Shown here: one piece after another, positions 1 through 9,333 of the stretch
Position numbering within the stretch: the first letter of the stretch is position 1
How the letters are laid out: each line of letters opens with the position of its first letter
Origin: Andalucia godoyi
Lineage: Eukaryota > Discoba > Jakobea > Jakobida > Andaluciidae
DNA: 64,000 nucleotides
Direction: 5' to 3'
Assembly: GCA_009859145.1 (NCBI GenBank)
Contig: VRVR01000016.1
Location: 7,780-71,779, forward strand
Notes under the pieces: generated by a model
What the model was told of the DNA's origin: nothing
Databases searched by the model: none
The model's input: the letters and a program-made list of their open reading frames with translations, nothing else
Position numbers and translations under genes: made by a program

Positions 1-73
1 TGTCTTCGCGATTCCTTGTTGTCCAACTGTCCGTTCTCAGCGAATATTCTCGGCCTCTTTTGTTTTGCGGAAA

Positions 74-1429
74 ATGGGGAAAGTCAAGGACGAACGGAAG
101 ATTTCATGGTCCGAAGTGGAGAAACACAACAAGCCCTCGGATGCGTGGCTTGTTATTCACGGCAATGTGTATAATATGACGGACTTCGTGAAGAACCATC
201 CCGGAGGCGATATGATCATGATGGGAGCGGGCCGCGATGCAAGCGCGCTTTTTGAATCGCACCATCCTCTGAAGGTCACGACCCATTTGGAGAATATTGA
301 GAAGTTTCTGGTCGGTGCCGTGGAACCGGGTGCCCATCACACGGAAGGAGTGCATTCGTTTACGTCCCCCTTCTACCGAACGCTGAAGATGCGCGTCGAA
401 GAATACTTCAACAAGAAGAAGCTTTCCCCTCGTGATTCTCCGTACATGTACATGAAGGGCGTGTTCTTCTTCGCGTGCTGGATTGCGTTTTACTATGGCA
501 CGTACTTTGCGTTCCCGGATTCCATGATGCTCTCTGCCATTTCTGCGGTCTTCTACGGATCTGCAGTGGCGTTTGTGGGGATCAATATCATGCATGACGG
601 AAACCATGGTGGATACAGCAACCGTCCTCTGATGAATTGGATTGCCGGTGCAACCATGGACTTTATCGGTGGTTCTTCATTCGTCTGGAAGCAAATTCAT
701 CAAATCGGGCACCACGTTCACACAAATGTTGATGAGCTGGATCCAGATATTCATACTGCAGAGCCCCATTTTCGAAGAATCAAGGATTCCCAAAAATTCT
801 TTGCACACTATGCATACCAGCACATCTATCTCGTTGCCTTGTACTCGGTCTTGTCAATCGAGATGTACTTCCGTGACATGTTTGCCGTGCTGAAGCCGAA
901 GAAGGAGTACAATGGCGTGAAGTTCCAGTACATGTCCGGTCGCGAGCAGGCCCTGTTTTGGATTGCCAAGGTCGGATTTGCAGTGATGAACGTGTACCTT
1001 CCTCTTCAGATGTATTCCTGGCAGCGTGTTGCCTTCCTTTCGCTGATCCACTACTCGATGTCATCGTACGTGCTTGTTACGATGTTCCAGGTGAATCACG
1101 TCGTCGAGAAGGCAAAGTTCTTCCACACGGATCCTTCCACTGGAAAAGTCTCCGTTGATTGGGCTGTTATGCAACTCCATGGATCCTCCAACTTCGCGGC
1201 TGGTTCTCGATTGTGGAACTTCATTTCCGGCGGTTTGAATCACCAAACGGAACATCACTTGTTTCCCGCAGTTTGCCACGTGCACTATGCGGATCTGGCA
1301 CCCATCGTGCAGCAGACGGCTGAGGAGTTCCACTTGACGTACAACAACTACCCGTCCTTCTTTGCCGCTCTTTCGGGTCACTGGGCACTTATCCGCCGCC
1401 TTGGAAATTACCGACCGAAGCTTGTGTAA
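74..1429 (+). CDS. Front-end fatty acid desaturase with N-terminal cytochrome b5 domain
   Basis: The 451-residue protein begins with a cytochrome b5 domain: an HPGG motif with heme ligand His42 and a partner His at 63/64. A membrane desaturase follows with three histidine boxes: HDGNH at 174-178, HQIGHH at 209-214 and QTEHH at 391-395. Gln in place of the first His of box three is the hallmark of front-end (delta-5, delta-6, delta-8 or delta-4) desaturases, which insert a double bond between an existing one and the carboxyl end during polyunsaturated fatty acid synthesis in the ER. Hydrophobic stretches around 130-175 and 255-320 fit the usual membrane spans. I chose the ATG at 74, in an A-rich context, because the frame has only a TTG upstream. 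Length is normal for the family. Regioselectivity cannot be read from sequence. Confidence 0.93.
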   Translation: MGKVKDERKISWSEVEKHNKPSDAWLVIHGNVYNMTDFVKNHPGGDMIMMGAGRDASALFESHHPLKVTTHLENIEKFLVGAVEPGAHHTEGVHSFTSPFYRTLKMRVEEYFNKKKLSPRDSPYMYMKGVFFFACWIAFYYGTYFAFPDSMMLSAISAVFYGSAVAFVGINIMHDGNHGGYSNRPLMNWIAGATMDFIGGSSFVWKQIHQIGHHVHTNVDELDPDIHTAEPHFRRIKDSQKFFAHYAYQHIYLVALYSVLSIEMYFRDMFAVLKPKKEYNGVKFQYMSGREQALFWIAKVGFAVMNVYLPLQMYSWQRVAFLSLIHYSMSSYVLVTMFQVNHVVEKAKFFHTDPSTGKVSVDWAVMQLHGSSNFAAGSRLWNFISGGLNHQTEHHLFPAVCHVHYADLAPIVQQTAEEFHLTYNNYPSFFAALSGHWALIRRLGNYRPKLV

Positions 1430-1556
1430 CAGTCTCGGATAGTGGGTGTTTGATAAAAATTAAAAAAGTCGTTGGTTGTCTTGAGCGCTTCGAAGTGTTC
1501 GCCTCGCTTCGTGTTTTTTGATGATTATTATTTTAATTTAAAATAATTTAAAACAA

Positions 1557-2909
1557 TTATTTTGCATCAAGAAACGACGATACAATTTGAAGAGCAGCGG
1601 CGAGTGTTGTGGCCTCTTCTTGTATAGACTTCTTCAAATCACGAATCACATATCCTTGCTCTGTAGCCCCTCTTTCGCAAAGACGTTCAAACACGACAAA
1701 ATCTGCAGAGATCCTGCTAGCCTTTTTTAAGGCTTTGTCCAGACGGACATCTTCGAAGTTGTGAAGGACGACCACATTCCCGCAGCACAAGCGAATGGAT
1801 CGCGCAAGTTGATACAGATATGGAGCATTTCCAACGACAACAACGACAACCACCGGCATTTCCGGAGATACGGTGTGGGCATCGTCAGGGTATCGAAGAA
1901 GCGACAGCCGTTCCACACCAGCGGCCCATCCAATCGAAGGTACGTTTTTACCTCCGAGGGCCTCCGAAAGCCCGTCATAACGCCCCCCTGCCAACACAGT
2001 CGACTGCGACTCGCCAAGCAACGGAGACTCGCAAGCCACCTCAAAGCAAGTATGGGAATAGTAATCCAAACCACGGACCAGTCTTGGGTCCACATGCAAC
2101 TCGAATCGTTGCATCATTTCCGGGCCGAACTGCTCCAAATAGTCCTGCAGCAAAGACCGGACCTCCATAAATCGGGCGCTGGACAAAGGATTCAGAAATT
2201 CCATCAAAGACGGGGCAGTTGTAATCGCTTCTCGATCTTCTGGGCTCTTGGAATCGAGGATCCTCAAAACGGAACCGCGTCGAAATCGAGATGCTGAATC
2301 CTCCGAAAGCGAGGACAGATGCTTTTCGAAATGGGACGTCAGCTCCTTGCGGTAACTCGTTCGAGATTCTGCATCCCCCAAGCTGTTAACGAGGACCTTA
2401 AACTTCAAGTTGGAGAAGGAGGTCGTTGGAAACAAGTTGTTCAAAAAATCCAAACCCACGGAAAGGCACTCCACGTCTGCGCGAGGGTGCGAAGATCCAA
2501 GAAGTTCAATTCCTGTTTGATGAAACTGTCGAAGGCGACCTTTCTGGGGTCGTTCATACCGAAACATTGGCCCGCAGTACATCCATCGATGCGGAAATGT
2601 GTGATGCAGATCGGGCTCGGACAACAGCGCTCTCACGACGGATGCAGTCATTTCTGGGCGCAGAATCAGTTCCTCGCGCGATGCACTACCATCCGAACCA
2701 GAAACTGCGTACATTTCTTTCGCTACAACATCGCTGTCGTCGCCGAGACTTCGCACAAACACGGATTTATGTTCCACGACGGGAGTTTCAACCATTTGGT
2801 AACCATAGCCACCGCACACTCGCATTGCGACATCCCGGATCAAAGACATTTTGCGAAATGCCGTCGGCAGCAAATCATGCATGCCTCGAGGAGGACGAAA
2901 TGAAGCCAT
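1557..2909 (-). CDS. Histidyl-tRNA synthetase, bacterial/organellar type
   Basis: A class II aminoacyl-tRNA synthetase of 450 residues that charges tRNA-His. It opens with the bacterial HisRS signature RPPRGMHDLLP. Motif 2 lies near residues 115-131 (FRYERPQKGRLRQFHQ). The histidine-binding signature RGLDYY is at 279-284, GGRYD at 308-312, and motif 3 (GWAAGVERL) near 327-335. A C-terminal anticodon-binding domain runs from about 355. These motifs match bacterial and organellar HisRS, not the cytosolic eukaryotic enzyme, so mitochondrial service is likely. The frame closes with a stop 14 codons upstream of the ATG, and the N-terminus does not resemble a presequence. It shares a 360-bp divergent upstream region with the ARP5 gene. 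Confidence 0.92.
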   Translation of the reverse strand: MASFRPPRGMHDLLPTAFRKMSLIRDVAMRVCGGYGYQMVETPVVEHKSVFVRSLGDDSDVVAKEMYAVSGSDGSASREELILRPEMTASVVRALLSEPDLHHTFPHRWMYCGPMFRYERPQKGRLRQFHQTGIELLGSSHPRADVECLSVGLDFLNNLFPTTSFSNLKFKVLVNSLGDAESRTSYRKELTSHFEKHLSSLSEDSASRFRRGSVLRILDSKSPEDREAITTAPSLMEFLNPLSSARFMEVRSLLQDYLEQFGPEMMQRFELHVDPRLVRGLDYYSHTCFEVACESPLLGESQSTVLAGGRYDGLSEALGGKNVPSIGWAAGVERLSLLRYPDDAHTVSPEMPVVVVVVVGNAPYLYQLARSIRLCCGNVVVLHNFEDVRLDKALKKASRISADFVVFERLCERGATEQGYVIRDLKKSIQEEATTLAAALQIVSSFLDAK

Positions 2910-3269
2910 TTGCTTTAGTTGCGAGCTTTGCCTGCATACCCACCGTCAAACAATTGCACCGCCGCCGCATTGCATTCTTGATTGTTTTTTTCCTCGCGCG
3001 TCCAAACACGCCGCTGCGTCTTCAAAAAGCATAATTGGAACCAGGGTCGTTTTCTTTCGATCGCGAGGGCTCTGTTTCGCACATGGTCGACAGTCGTCGA
3101 TGACATTGTCCCCTCTCCCCTATTGCGTGCCTACGTTTGCTGCAAACAAAGGGGAGTTGCCGCTGCTGGGCGACGCTGCTTCTCTGGCTGACCCTCTCTT
3201 CTTCCTTTTATGCGATCTTCATTCGAGCGTGAATAAAGCAGGCAACAAGAACAAAGTTTTTCAAAGAAG
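2910..3269. promoter_or_regulatory. Divergent intergenic region between HisRS and ARP5 genes
   Basis: This 360-bp segment separates two start codons facing away from each other, so it must hold both promoters. The frames that cross it show no recognisable protein. I see no clear TATA box or tandem repeat. Confidence 0.55.
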
Positions 3270-5444
3270 ATGTTCCGGGACAATTCCATCTGGAACTTCG
3301 CTCCGTCGCACTGGAATCCCGATGTACCTTCCAAAGACTATGCGGCGATTCACCAGCACCATCCGACAGCGCCGATTGTGATCGATCACGGCTCGTTCCA
3401 AGTGCGTGTTGGATGGGCACATGAACAAGATCCCCGTTATGTGTTTCGTAATTTAGTTCTTCGACACAAACCTGTGAAAAATGAAGAGTTTCGAATTTCC
3501 GTCGGCAATACCATTCCTGAGTCAGAAATGTTCAAGTCTGTTGTGCGCTGCCCCTTCGAAAGGGACGTCGTCTACCATTTTGATTCTGTGGAACACGTGC
3601 TCGACCATTCGCTGTCGCTTCTAAATCTCAGTTCCTCCTCGGTTGAACACCCTTTCTTTTTGACGGAGTGTCTTGCAAATCCGAACTTTTGCCGGGGCGG
3701 AGTTTCCGAAATCGTGTTTGAAGCGTATGGCGCTCCTGCATTATCTTACGGCTTGGATGGCATTCTTGCGCTGTACAAATTTGAAACCGAGCAGGGACGC
3801 AACATCCGGCATGGTCTTGTGATCTACTCCGGCTCAGCCTGCACGTCCATCATACCGATTGTGCACGGCAAATCCGACCTGACTCGTGCGCGTCGCCTGG
3901 CTGTTGCGGGCTCGCAAGCGACAGAGTGGATGTGGAGAGTATGTTCTGCGCGAAACCCAAACATGCGCTCCAGCATTTCCATTCCGATTGCGGAAAAAAT
4001 GAAGGAATCACTTGGATATACAGTCCCCGGTGACTTTTTGCAGCACGTTTCTGAATTGGAGGCCGCTGTTGCATCCTCGGATTATGATGAAACTCAGCCC
4101 TGGCTTTCAAAGTCAGTGACTGTTCAATTGCCGTATTTTTCAAAAGCATCGGATACTTTGGACGCGGAGGATGCAGCCCGTCGAACCGCAGAATTGCTCG
4201 CGAAGAGAGAAGCATTGCGCCAAAAGTCAGCAGAAAGATTCCGCGAGATGGCGAAGCAAAAGCGCTCCAAGAAAATCGCAGAACTGGAGGCAAAATTGGA
4301 AACCATCGAAGATGAAGATGAGGTGGAAGTGCTTCGAAAAGAAATCAGCGAGCTGAAGGATCGACTGAATGCTCCTTTGACAAAGGAGGGTCCTGCCGAA
4401 GGGTCCGACGAATGGTTGCGACAAAACGATCCGGAGACTTTTCTGCAAAGGGCAATGAAAGAGCGCGATGAGATTGTTGAGCGACAGGCAAAACGAGCAA
4501 AGTTGCGAGCAGACATTGCGAAGAGGCACTCAGAAGTGAACCGACGCCGTCTCATGCTAATTGCAGATGCTGCCGGAAGTGTAGAAGATTTCAAAAACGA
4601 TTCGTCCTCCAAAGCCAGGAAGCGAAAGGCGAAGGCCGTGAAGATTGCTGCTGCTGCTGCTGCCAAGAAAAAGAAGTCTGCACAGAAGAAGGCGGTTTCA
4701 AAGCCCAAGAAGAAGGCGAAGAGAGAGGACGACGAAGAGGAGGAAGAGGTGGACGAGGACGGGGAAGAGGTGGACGAAGAGTATGGAAATATTGAACCCG
4801 AAGAAGATCTCGACGAACTGGGGAGCGATGATAACTTTGGAGAGAACGATGAGGATTGGATGGTTTATCATGAAATGGCGCGCGATTTATCGTCCGATGA
4901 AGAAGAAGCAGATTCTCAACGCCTGAAACAGCTGCAGAAAGACATTGAGACGTTGGATGCGACACAACGCCATCCTGTGGTCTCGGAAGCAGAGTGGCAT
5001 CGCATCGTTCTTGGAACGGAACGCCCCACTGTTGGCGAGCTTGTCTTTTCCCCAGCTTCTGTCCTCGGAATTGATTCTGCGGGGCTGATCCAATGTATCG
5101 TGCAGTACATATTGCCTCACTACGGGCCAGGCATCCGAAAGCAAATGCTTGAAAACGTGTTTGTTTGCGGTGGAAACAGCAAATTTCCAGGCTTCGCCGA
5201 GAGGATCGCGATGGATTTGCAGAGCTACGTTCCGGAGGATGACAAGGTTGTTGTTCGACGGGCAAAAGACGCCCAGCTAGACGCATGGAGAGGGGCTGCA
5301 GCGGCATGCAGGAGCGAGGATCCTGAAAGAAGCGTTCGCTGGATTTCACGAAAGATGTATGACGAGTGTGGCAAGCACTACCTTGTCGAACATGCGTTTT
5401 CCAATTTGTACTTTGATTCCTTCCAGCCACCTGAGATGACGTAA
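3270..5444 (+). CDS. ARP5: Actin-related protein 5 (INO80 remodeller subunit)
   Basis: The 724-residue protein has an actin fold split by a large insertion. The N-terminal half (about 30-270) holds the nucleotide-binding subdomains, with IVIDHGSFQVRVGW for phosphate loop 1 and the ARP5-typical ECLANPNFCRGGVSEIVFE block. Residues about 275-560 form a Lys/Glu-rich coiled coil followed by basic and then strongly acidic stretches. The C-terminal half resumes the actin fold with VFVCGGNSKFPGFAERI. Family knowledge: Arp5 pairs with Ies6 and couples the INO80 ATPase to the nucleosome; the insertion is an ARP5 hallmark. Length is close to other ARP5 proteins. The ATG at 3270 sits in an AAAGAAG context. 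Confidence 0.92.
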   Translation: MFRDNSIWNFAPSHWNPDVPSKDYAAIHQHHPTAPIVIDHGSFQVRVGWAHEQDPRYVFRNLVLRHKPVKNEEFRISVGNTIPESEMFKSVVRCPFERDVVYHFDSVEHVLDHSLSLLNLSSSSVEHPFFLTECLANPNFCRGGVSEIVFEAYGAPALSYGLDGILALYKFETEQGRNIRHGLVIYSGSACTSIIPIVHGKSDLTRARRLAVAGSQATEWMWRVCSARNPNMRSSISIPIAEKMKESLGYTVPGDFLQHVSELEAAVASSDYDETQPWLSKSVTVQLPYFSKASDTLDAEDAARRTAELLAKREALRQKSAERFREMAKQKRSKKIAELEAKLETIEDEDEVEVLRKEISELKDRLNAPLTKEGPAEGSDEWLRQNDPETFLQRAMKERDEIVERQAKRAKLRADIAKRHSEVNRRRLMLIADAAGSVEDFKNDSSSKARKRKAKAVKIAAAAAAKKKKSAQKKAVSKPKKKAKREDDEEEEEVDEDGEEVDEEYGNIEPEEDLDELGSDDNFGENDEDWMVYHEMARDLSSDEEEADSQRLKQLQKDIETLDATQRHPVVSEAEWHRIVLGTERPTVGELVFSPASVLGIDSAGLIQCIVQYILPHYGPGIRKQMLENVFVCGGNSKFPGFAERIAMDLQSYVPEDDKVVVRRAKDAQLDAWRGAAAACRSEDPERSVRWISRKMYDECGKHYLVEHAFSNLYFDSFQPPEMT

Positions 5445-5485
5445 AGCCACGATCAATGACGCAGGCAATGTAGATCGGCCCACGA

Positions 5486-6748
5486 TCATGCTTCCTGGAC
5501 TTCCAATTCCAACTCCTCCTTGTCGTCGTCCTCGGCGTCGTCATCGTCGTCTTCCACTGCTTCCGCGCCAGATCCACGAGCGTAGTCGTCTGGAAGCCTT
5601 TCGAACGCAATGAAGCAGTGGAGATTGCCCCCAACTTTCTTGCAGTTCTTTCTCGTCTGGACTCCTTCCTCAATCTTTCGAATGTTCAGAAAAGATGGCA
5701 TTTGAGACTCCAGGTCTGCCGAGATGTCCCTCCAGCGCAAGCAGTGGACTGCCCGAGATGTTCTGCTCGAGTCTCCAACAAGGATCCATGTTTGAAAATC
5801 TGCAGGCGCTGCCGCTGCATCTTGACCATCTCCCGCTCGATACGCTTGAGATGCGTCTACGGGAGTGTCGTCAAACCCCATTGGGCACATGTAATGATTC
5901 CAGCAGTGGTAGATAACGGCCATCTTAGGATCCAGTATTGCGGATTTAAGTCTTGTCAGCGCTTGCTCGCTGGTGATTCCGGGGGTCCGCATCTTTCCGT
6001 GGGGTTTCCAATGAATAGAGGCACGCCCAGAAACCCCAAAATGCGCGCAAAGCATGCGAAACCACCGCATGAGTGTTCCGTTTCCAGTAAAGGGGCCAAA
6101 GCGAATGGCATCAAATGGCGGTTGGAACCCAAGGATCAGCAGCAGCTCCTCTTGTGTGAGCACCTTGAGAGTCTTTCCGACCCCTACGTTTGGACCCATT
6201 TCAGAAAACAGGTAATTCCAGCAAGCGGTCAGAGACGAGATTCCACATGAGAACTTGTATTGCGGACGCGAGATGCACAGCCACATGTTTGTGTCCAAGT
6301 ATTTTCTGCGTTTCCACATGGCCTCATACGTCATCGTCCACGACGCTTGCATCTTCAAATAGCCCTCATTATAATCCACGTCTTCGTCCGTGTTCATAGA
6401 TGCAGACGCAGATGCAAATGCAGCGGCGACGGCAAACGTTGCATCTCCGGAAACTGCTGGAACAGACGGAGCCGCAGCTAATGTTGAGGATGATGACGGC
6501 TCCGTCTTGCGTTTGGACTTTTGTTTGGAACCGCGTTTTGGAGGCTCTTGAAAGTCAATAAAAAACGCTTTTGGTTTCGCGTCTACAGATTGCTTTTGGA
6601 CGCTGGAATCCGAGCATGGCTGCTCGATCACAGCGTCCGTCGTGCCGCCATCCGCATTCTTGTCATGAACAGTGCTAACAGAGTCGGCAAATGTCAAAGT
6701 CAATCGTTTTACCAGCGAAAACAGAACCCCTGCGAATCCAAATATCAT
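5486..6748 (-). CDS. BIVM: BIVM family protein
   Basis: The conserved core (about residues 125-400 of 420) matches the BIVM family along its length: YLKMQASWTMTYEAMWKRRK, then a Cys block reading FSCGISSLTACWNYLFS, then FQPPFDAIRFGPFTGNGTLMRW, YHCWNHYMCPMGF and KVGGNLHCFIAFERL. The first 120 residues are low complexity (Ser, Ala, Lys). The C-terminus is an acidic tail rich in Asp and Glu. Function is not established. The invariant Cys in FSCG and the later HxWNHY segment recall papain-like hydrolases, but that is inference. The gene converges on ARP5, with stop codons about 40 bp apart. The first ATG opens a hydrophobic stretch not typical of the family, so the N-terminus is less certain than the core. 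Confidence 0.88.
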   Translation of the reverse strand: MIFGFAGVLFSLVKRLTLTFADSVSTVHDKNADGGTTDAVIEQPCSDSSVQKQSVDAKPKAFFIDFQEPPKRGSKQKSKRKTEPSSSSTLAAAPSVPAVSGDATFAVAAAFASASASMNTDEDVDYNEGYLKMQASWTMTYEAMWKRRKYLDTNMWLCISRPQYKFSCGISSLTACWNYLFSEMGPNVGVGKTLKVLTQEELLLILGFQPPFDAIRFGPFTGNGTLMRWFRMLCAHFGVSGRASIHWKPHGKMRTPGITSEQALTRLKSAILDPKMAVIYHCWNHYMCPMGFDDTPVDASQAYRAGDGQDAAAAPADFQTWILVGDSSRTSRAVHCLRWRDISADLESQMPSFLNIRKIEEGVQTRKNCKKVGGNLHCFIAFERLPDDYARGSGAEAVEDDDDDAEDDDKEELELEVQEA

Positions 6749-7652
6749 GAGAGTCGGTAAAACGTACTGTGTGATTGCGATAAGCTGGTTTTATCAACAA
6801 CAACAACAATAACAACAGTAATAATAATAATAAACAATAAATGATAAGGGCGTTTACGTTAAAATGCAATTCCAAAATTCCCGGCAATTCCTGTTTTTCC
6901 GTTTCTCCTTCTCTCCTTCTCTTTTCCTTTCTGTCCTTCTCTCCTTCTCTCCTTCTCTCCTTCTCTCCTTCTCTCCTTCTCTCCTTCTCTTTTCCTTTCT
7001 GTCCTTTACCCCCTTATCTGGTATCCGTTGTCTTTTGCTTGTTTCCTCTTTTCCCCTTTCCCCCGTGTACTTCGTTGTGTCAAATAATTAAAATATTAAA
7101 TAAAACACTGTTGTGTTCATATTTTGACATTTTACCTTTCATTAGGCACCACGTCGCCACACTTCGCCACGCCCTGTTGGGATATCCTTTTCGTCTTCTT
7201 CATCCTTTCGTATTTTCCAGACCCTGTCGTGCAACGGCACCTTTCGAGGGTCTCTCTCTTTTGTTTGTTTATTCGTTTTTGTTTTGTGTTTCTGTTTTTT
7301 CCTGTGTTTGTTATTTCTTCTTTGTGCGTATACTAAAATAAAAAGAGAAGTATTTTATTTTAGTTTCAAGAATACTCTTTATTACAACACTACCACAGCG
7401 GTGTGCGCCATCCGGCGAGCCATCTTTATTTCGGTTCCATCAGCACCCAAAGAGGGTGCGCATGAAGATGCTTGCGTAGGGCGCTCGTGAAAGATGGGCG
7501 TGAGAACTGCGGAGTGTCTGCGTCTGCCGGAGATTTCACGACCGTTCCCCGGATTCTTTTGCATCGGTTTAAATGGGTGTGCCCCTAATAAGGAGCAGGA
7601 AGAAGGCGCGATGCTTGTTGTGTTTTGCGTTTCCAAGTTTGTTTGTTCCGAT
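6749..7652. other. Gene-free interval with pyrimidine-rich repeats
   Basis: This 904-bp stretch lies upstream of BIVM and downstream of the OVCA2-like gene. It contains short AAC/AAT triplet runs near 6796-6838, the CCTTCTCT array listed separately, and T-rich sequence to about 7340. A 166-codon frame across it is only the translation of the pyrimidine repeat (Phe, Ser, Leu, Pro). I see no supported gene. Confidence 0.6.
6904..7008. repeat. CCTTCTCT tandem array
   Basis: An 8-bp pyrimidine unit (CCTTCTCT) is repeated about ten times. It is interrupted twice by the same CTTTTCCTTTCTGT variant, so a longer block appears to have duplicated. One strand is almost pure pyrimidine. Confidence 0.9.
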
Positions 7653-8411
7653 CTACAGTGACGAATCCATCTGCGGCTGATCTGGCTCCACGAGTGCCGG
7701 AGGGTTCTCCATGAATCTTGCGCAGAGATTACGGTAAGCATTGACGCACCCAGCGGTTGTTGGGACATAGTGTCCGCCGCTGTGCTTGACGAGAATCGCA
7801 TCTGCAAAACAGTCCACAAGCTTTTGCGATTCCTTTGGCGGAATCAAATCATCAGTCTCTCCAACAACATGCAGAGTTGGAATTGAAAATGGAGAGACAT
7901 CCACGGATTGGTTTGTCGCGGGATACAAGTGAGACACGGCTTGGGCTCTTGGAACAAATCCGGACACCAAAATCATAAATTTCACAGAAGCGGGCAATGC
8001 ATTAGTTGCAACCAAGTAGGATGCAAATGCCGCTCCTTGTGAGAATCCGAGAATGCCATCAAACGGTCCTGCGGACAAGTTGTAGGCCTGCACGGCTTGG
8101 ACTGCATCTTCTACGCCGTGGTACACGTAGGTTCGAATGGTAGCCGGTTGATCAGCACCATGCGTAGCCTCGGGATTGGCGATTTCGACCTCTTCAAACT
8201 TCCACCATGTTCTGCGGTTCACTGCCTTGACTTCCCCCGTTGTTTCATCCACCACCGTTTCCTGCATGTCATGCGGTGCCTCGAGAAACTCGAGATCTGC
8301 ATAGGATTTCAGATATTTGCGCAGCGCACCAAGCCGGCCTCGAAATCCGCTCGCGTTTTGTCGAAACCCATGAAAACAAAGAATCCTTAATTTTCTTGCT
8401 GGACTGCTCAT
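7653..8411 (-). CDS. OVCA2: OVCA2/FSH-family serine hydrolase
   Basis: A 252-residue alpha/beta hydrolase of the FSH (family of serine hydrolases, Pfam FSH1) group, related to yeast FSH1-3 and human OVCA2. It opens with the strand and oxyanion motif LRILCFHGFRQN. The nucleophile elbow is GFSQG with Ser124. The acid lies in GETDDLIPP (Asp187 or Asp188), and the catalytic His is His214 in GGHYVP. FSH enzymes act on short to medium acyl esters; the natural substrate here is unknown. I chose the ATG at 8411 because the family motif starts a few residues later. An in-frame upstream ATG at 8537 would add 42 residues rich in Arg and is a possible but unproven leader. Confidence 0.88.
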   Translation of the reverse strand: MSSPARKLRILCFHGFRQNASGFRGRLGALRKYLKSYADLEFLEAPHDMQETVVDETTGEVKAVNRRTWWKFEEVEIANPEATHGADQPATIRTYVYHGVEDAVQAVQAYNLSAGPFDGILGFSQGAAFASYLVATNALPASVKFMILVSGFVPRAQAVSHLYPATNQSVDVSPFSIPTLHVVGETDDLIPPKESQKLVDCFADAILVKHSGGHYVPTTAGCVNAYRNLCARFMENPPALVEPDQPQMDSSL

Positions 8412-9266
8412 TCTGATGGGACAGGCCGTCAGTATGCTTGTTCGACGGTGTGTCGACTGCCTTGCACGAATGAAGCCCGTTCCGCAGTTCATGAATCGTG
8501 ATTCGCGAATCATGGCTTTCAACCAGGCAGTGTGCACGGAGGGAGGGGGAGGGGGCCTACGACAGGAGCTCCGGCTGTTATTTTATATTGTAGATTCAGG
8601 CGTGCTATCGACAAAACTCCCCTTAATAAGCGCCCAGTCGATGCGTGTTTGGTTTCCCATGCTTGGAGACGGTTAACCATGTCCTTTTGCACTACGAGCA
8701 TCTTTCTAAGGCGCGGTATAGATGAACAAACGGAATCCGTCATTAGCTCAATGCATCGGTCAAAACTGCTGATTTTTTGCATTGCCATGAAGGAGCGTTT
8801 ACTTAAATGATTTCCGATTTTGAGTGGTGGTGCGAGATTTCTGTTGTTCCCTAAATGTGTGCAGATCCTGTTTTGAGATGCAGGAGGCGCGCACTTTCAG
8901 CGTTTGGCGAAAGGGATAGACGGCTTTTTGAGGAATTGCTTCTACTTGCTGTCTGAATTCTGTGATTGGATGTATCACAAACGCCGTGTGTGCTTTTTAT
9001 TGAAAGACAACCGGTCTTTTTGGAAGGAAGAATTAGAGTGGTATCCAGTGAATCCAAAACATGGAGTTGCGGATGCCGGTGAGGGAGGAGTCGGATTCCA
9101 GTGTTGCAACCGTTTCTTCTGTGATGCAATACTGACAAATTCGCGGCTGTTTCCGGCTGCAGCCATAAGGTTGATTACTTGACAACCATGCATCTACACT
9201 GAGACAACGTACTGTTGAAAGCTTGTGCTTAGACATGTCACCGAAAACATGTAACTAGCTAGCTAA

Positions 9267-9303
<37 letters not shown>

Positions 9304-9333
9304 TTAATTAAAAAATTTACATTCCGTCGATTG
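8412..9333. other. Gene-free interval upstream of the OVCA2-like gene
   Basis: Several frames of 60-95 codons occur on both strands but none resembles a known family, and their codon use (many CTA, TTA, ATA) differs from the neighbouring genes. The best candidate for a small gene is a minus-strand frame from an ATG at 8788, with a helical-looking Leu/Met/Arg-rich first half. I could not support it. The interval ends in an ATT microsatellite. Confidence 0.45.
9266..9304. repeat. (ATT)n microsatellite
   Basis: About twelve uninterrupted ATT units lie about 30 bp beyond the 3' end of the lunapark gene. Confidence 0.95.

Noticed and set aside
2851-3381. 176-codon plus-strand frame across the HisRS/ARP5 divergent region
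   Set aside because: It overlaps both flanking genes in other frames and has no domain.
6841-7341. 166-codon frame upstream of BIVM
   Set aside because: It is a translation of the CCTTCTCT array and T-rich DNA only.
8519-8788. 89-codon minus-strand frame with helical character
   Set aside because: Codon use is unlike the neighbours, its 3' part runs into the upstream codons of the OVCA2-like gene, and no family was recognised. It is kept only as a note in the interval description.
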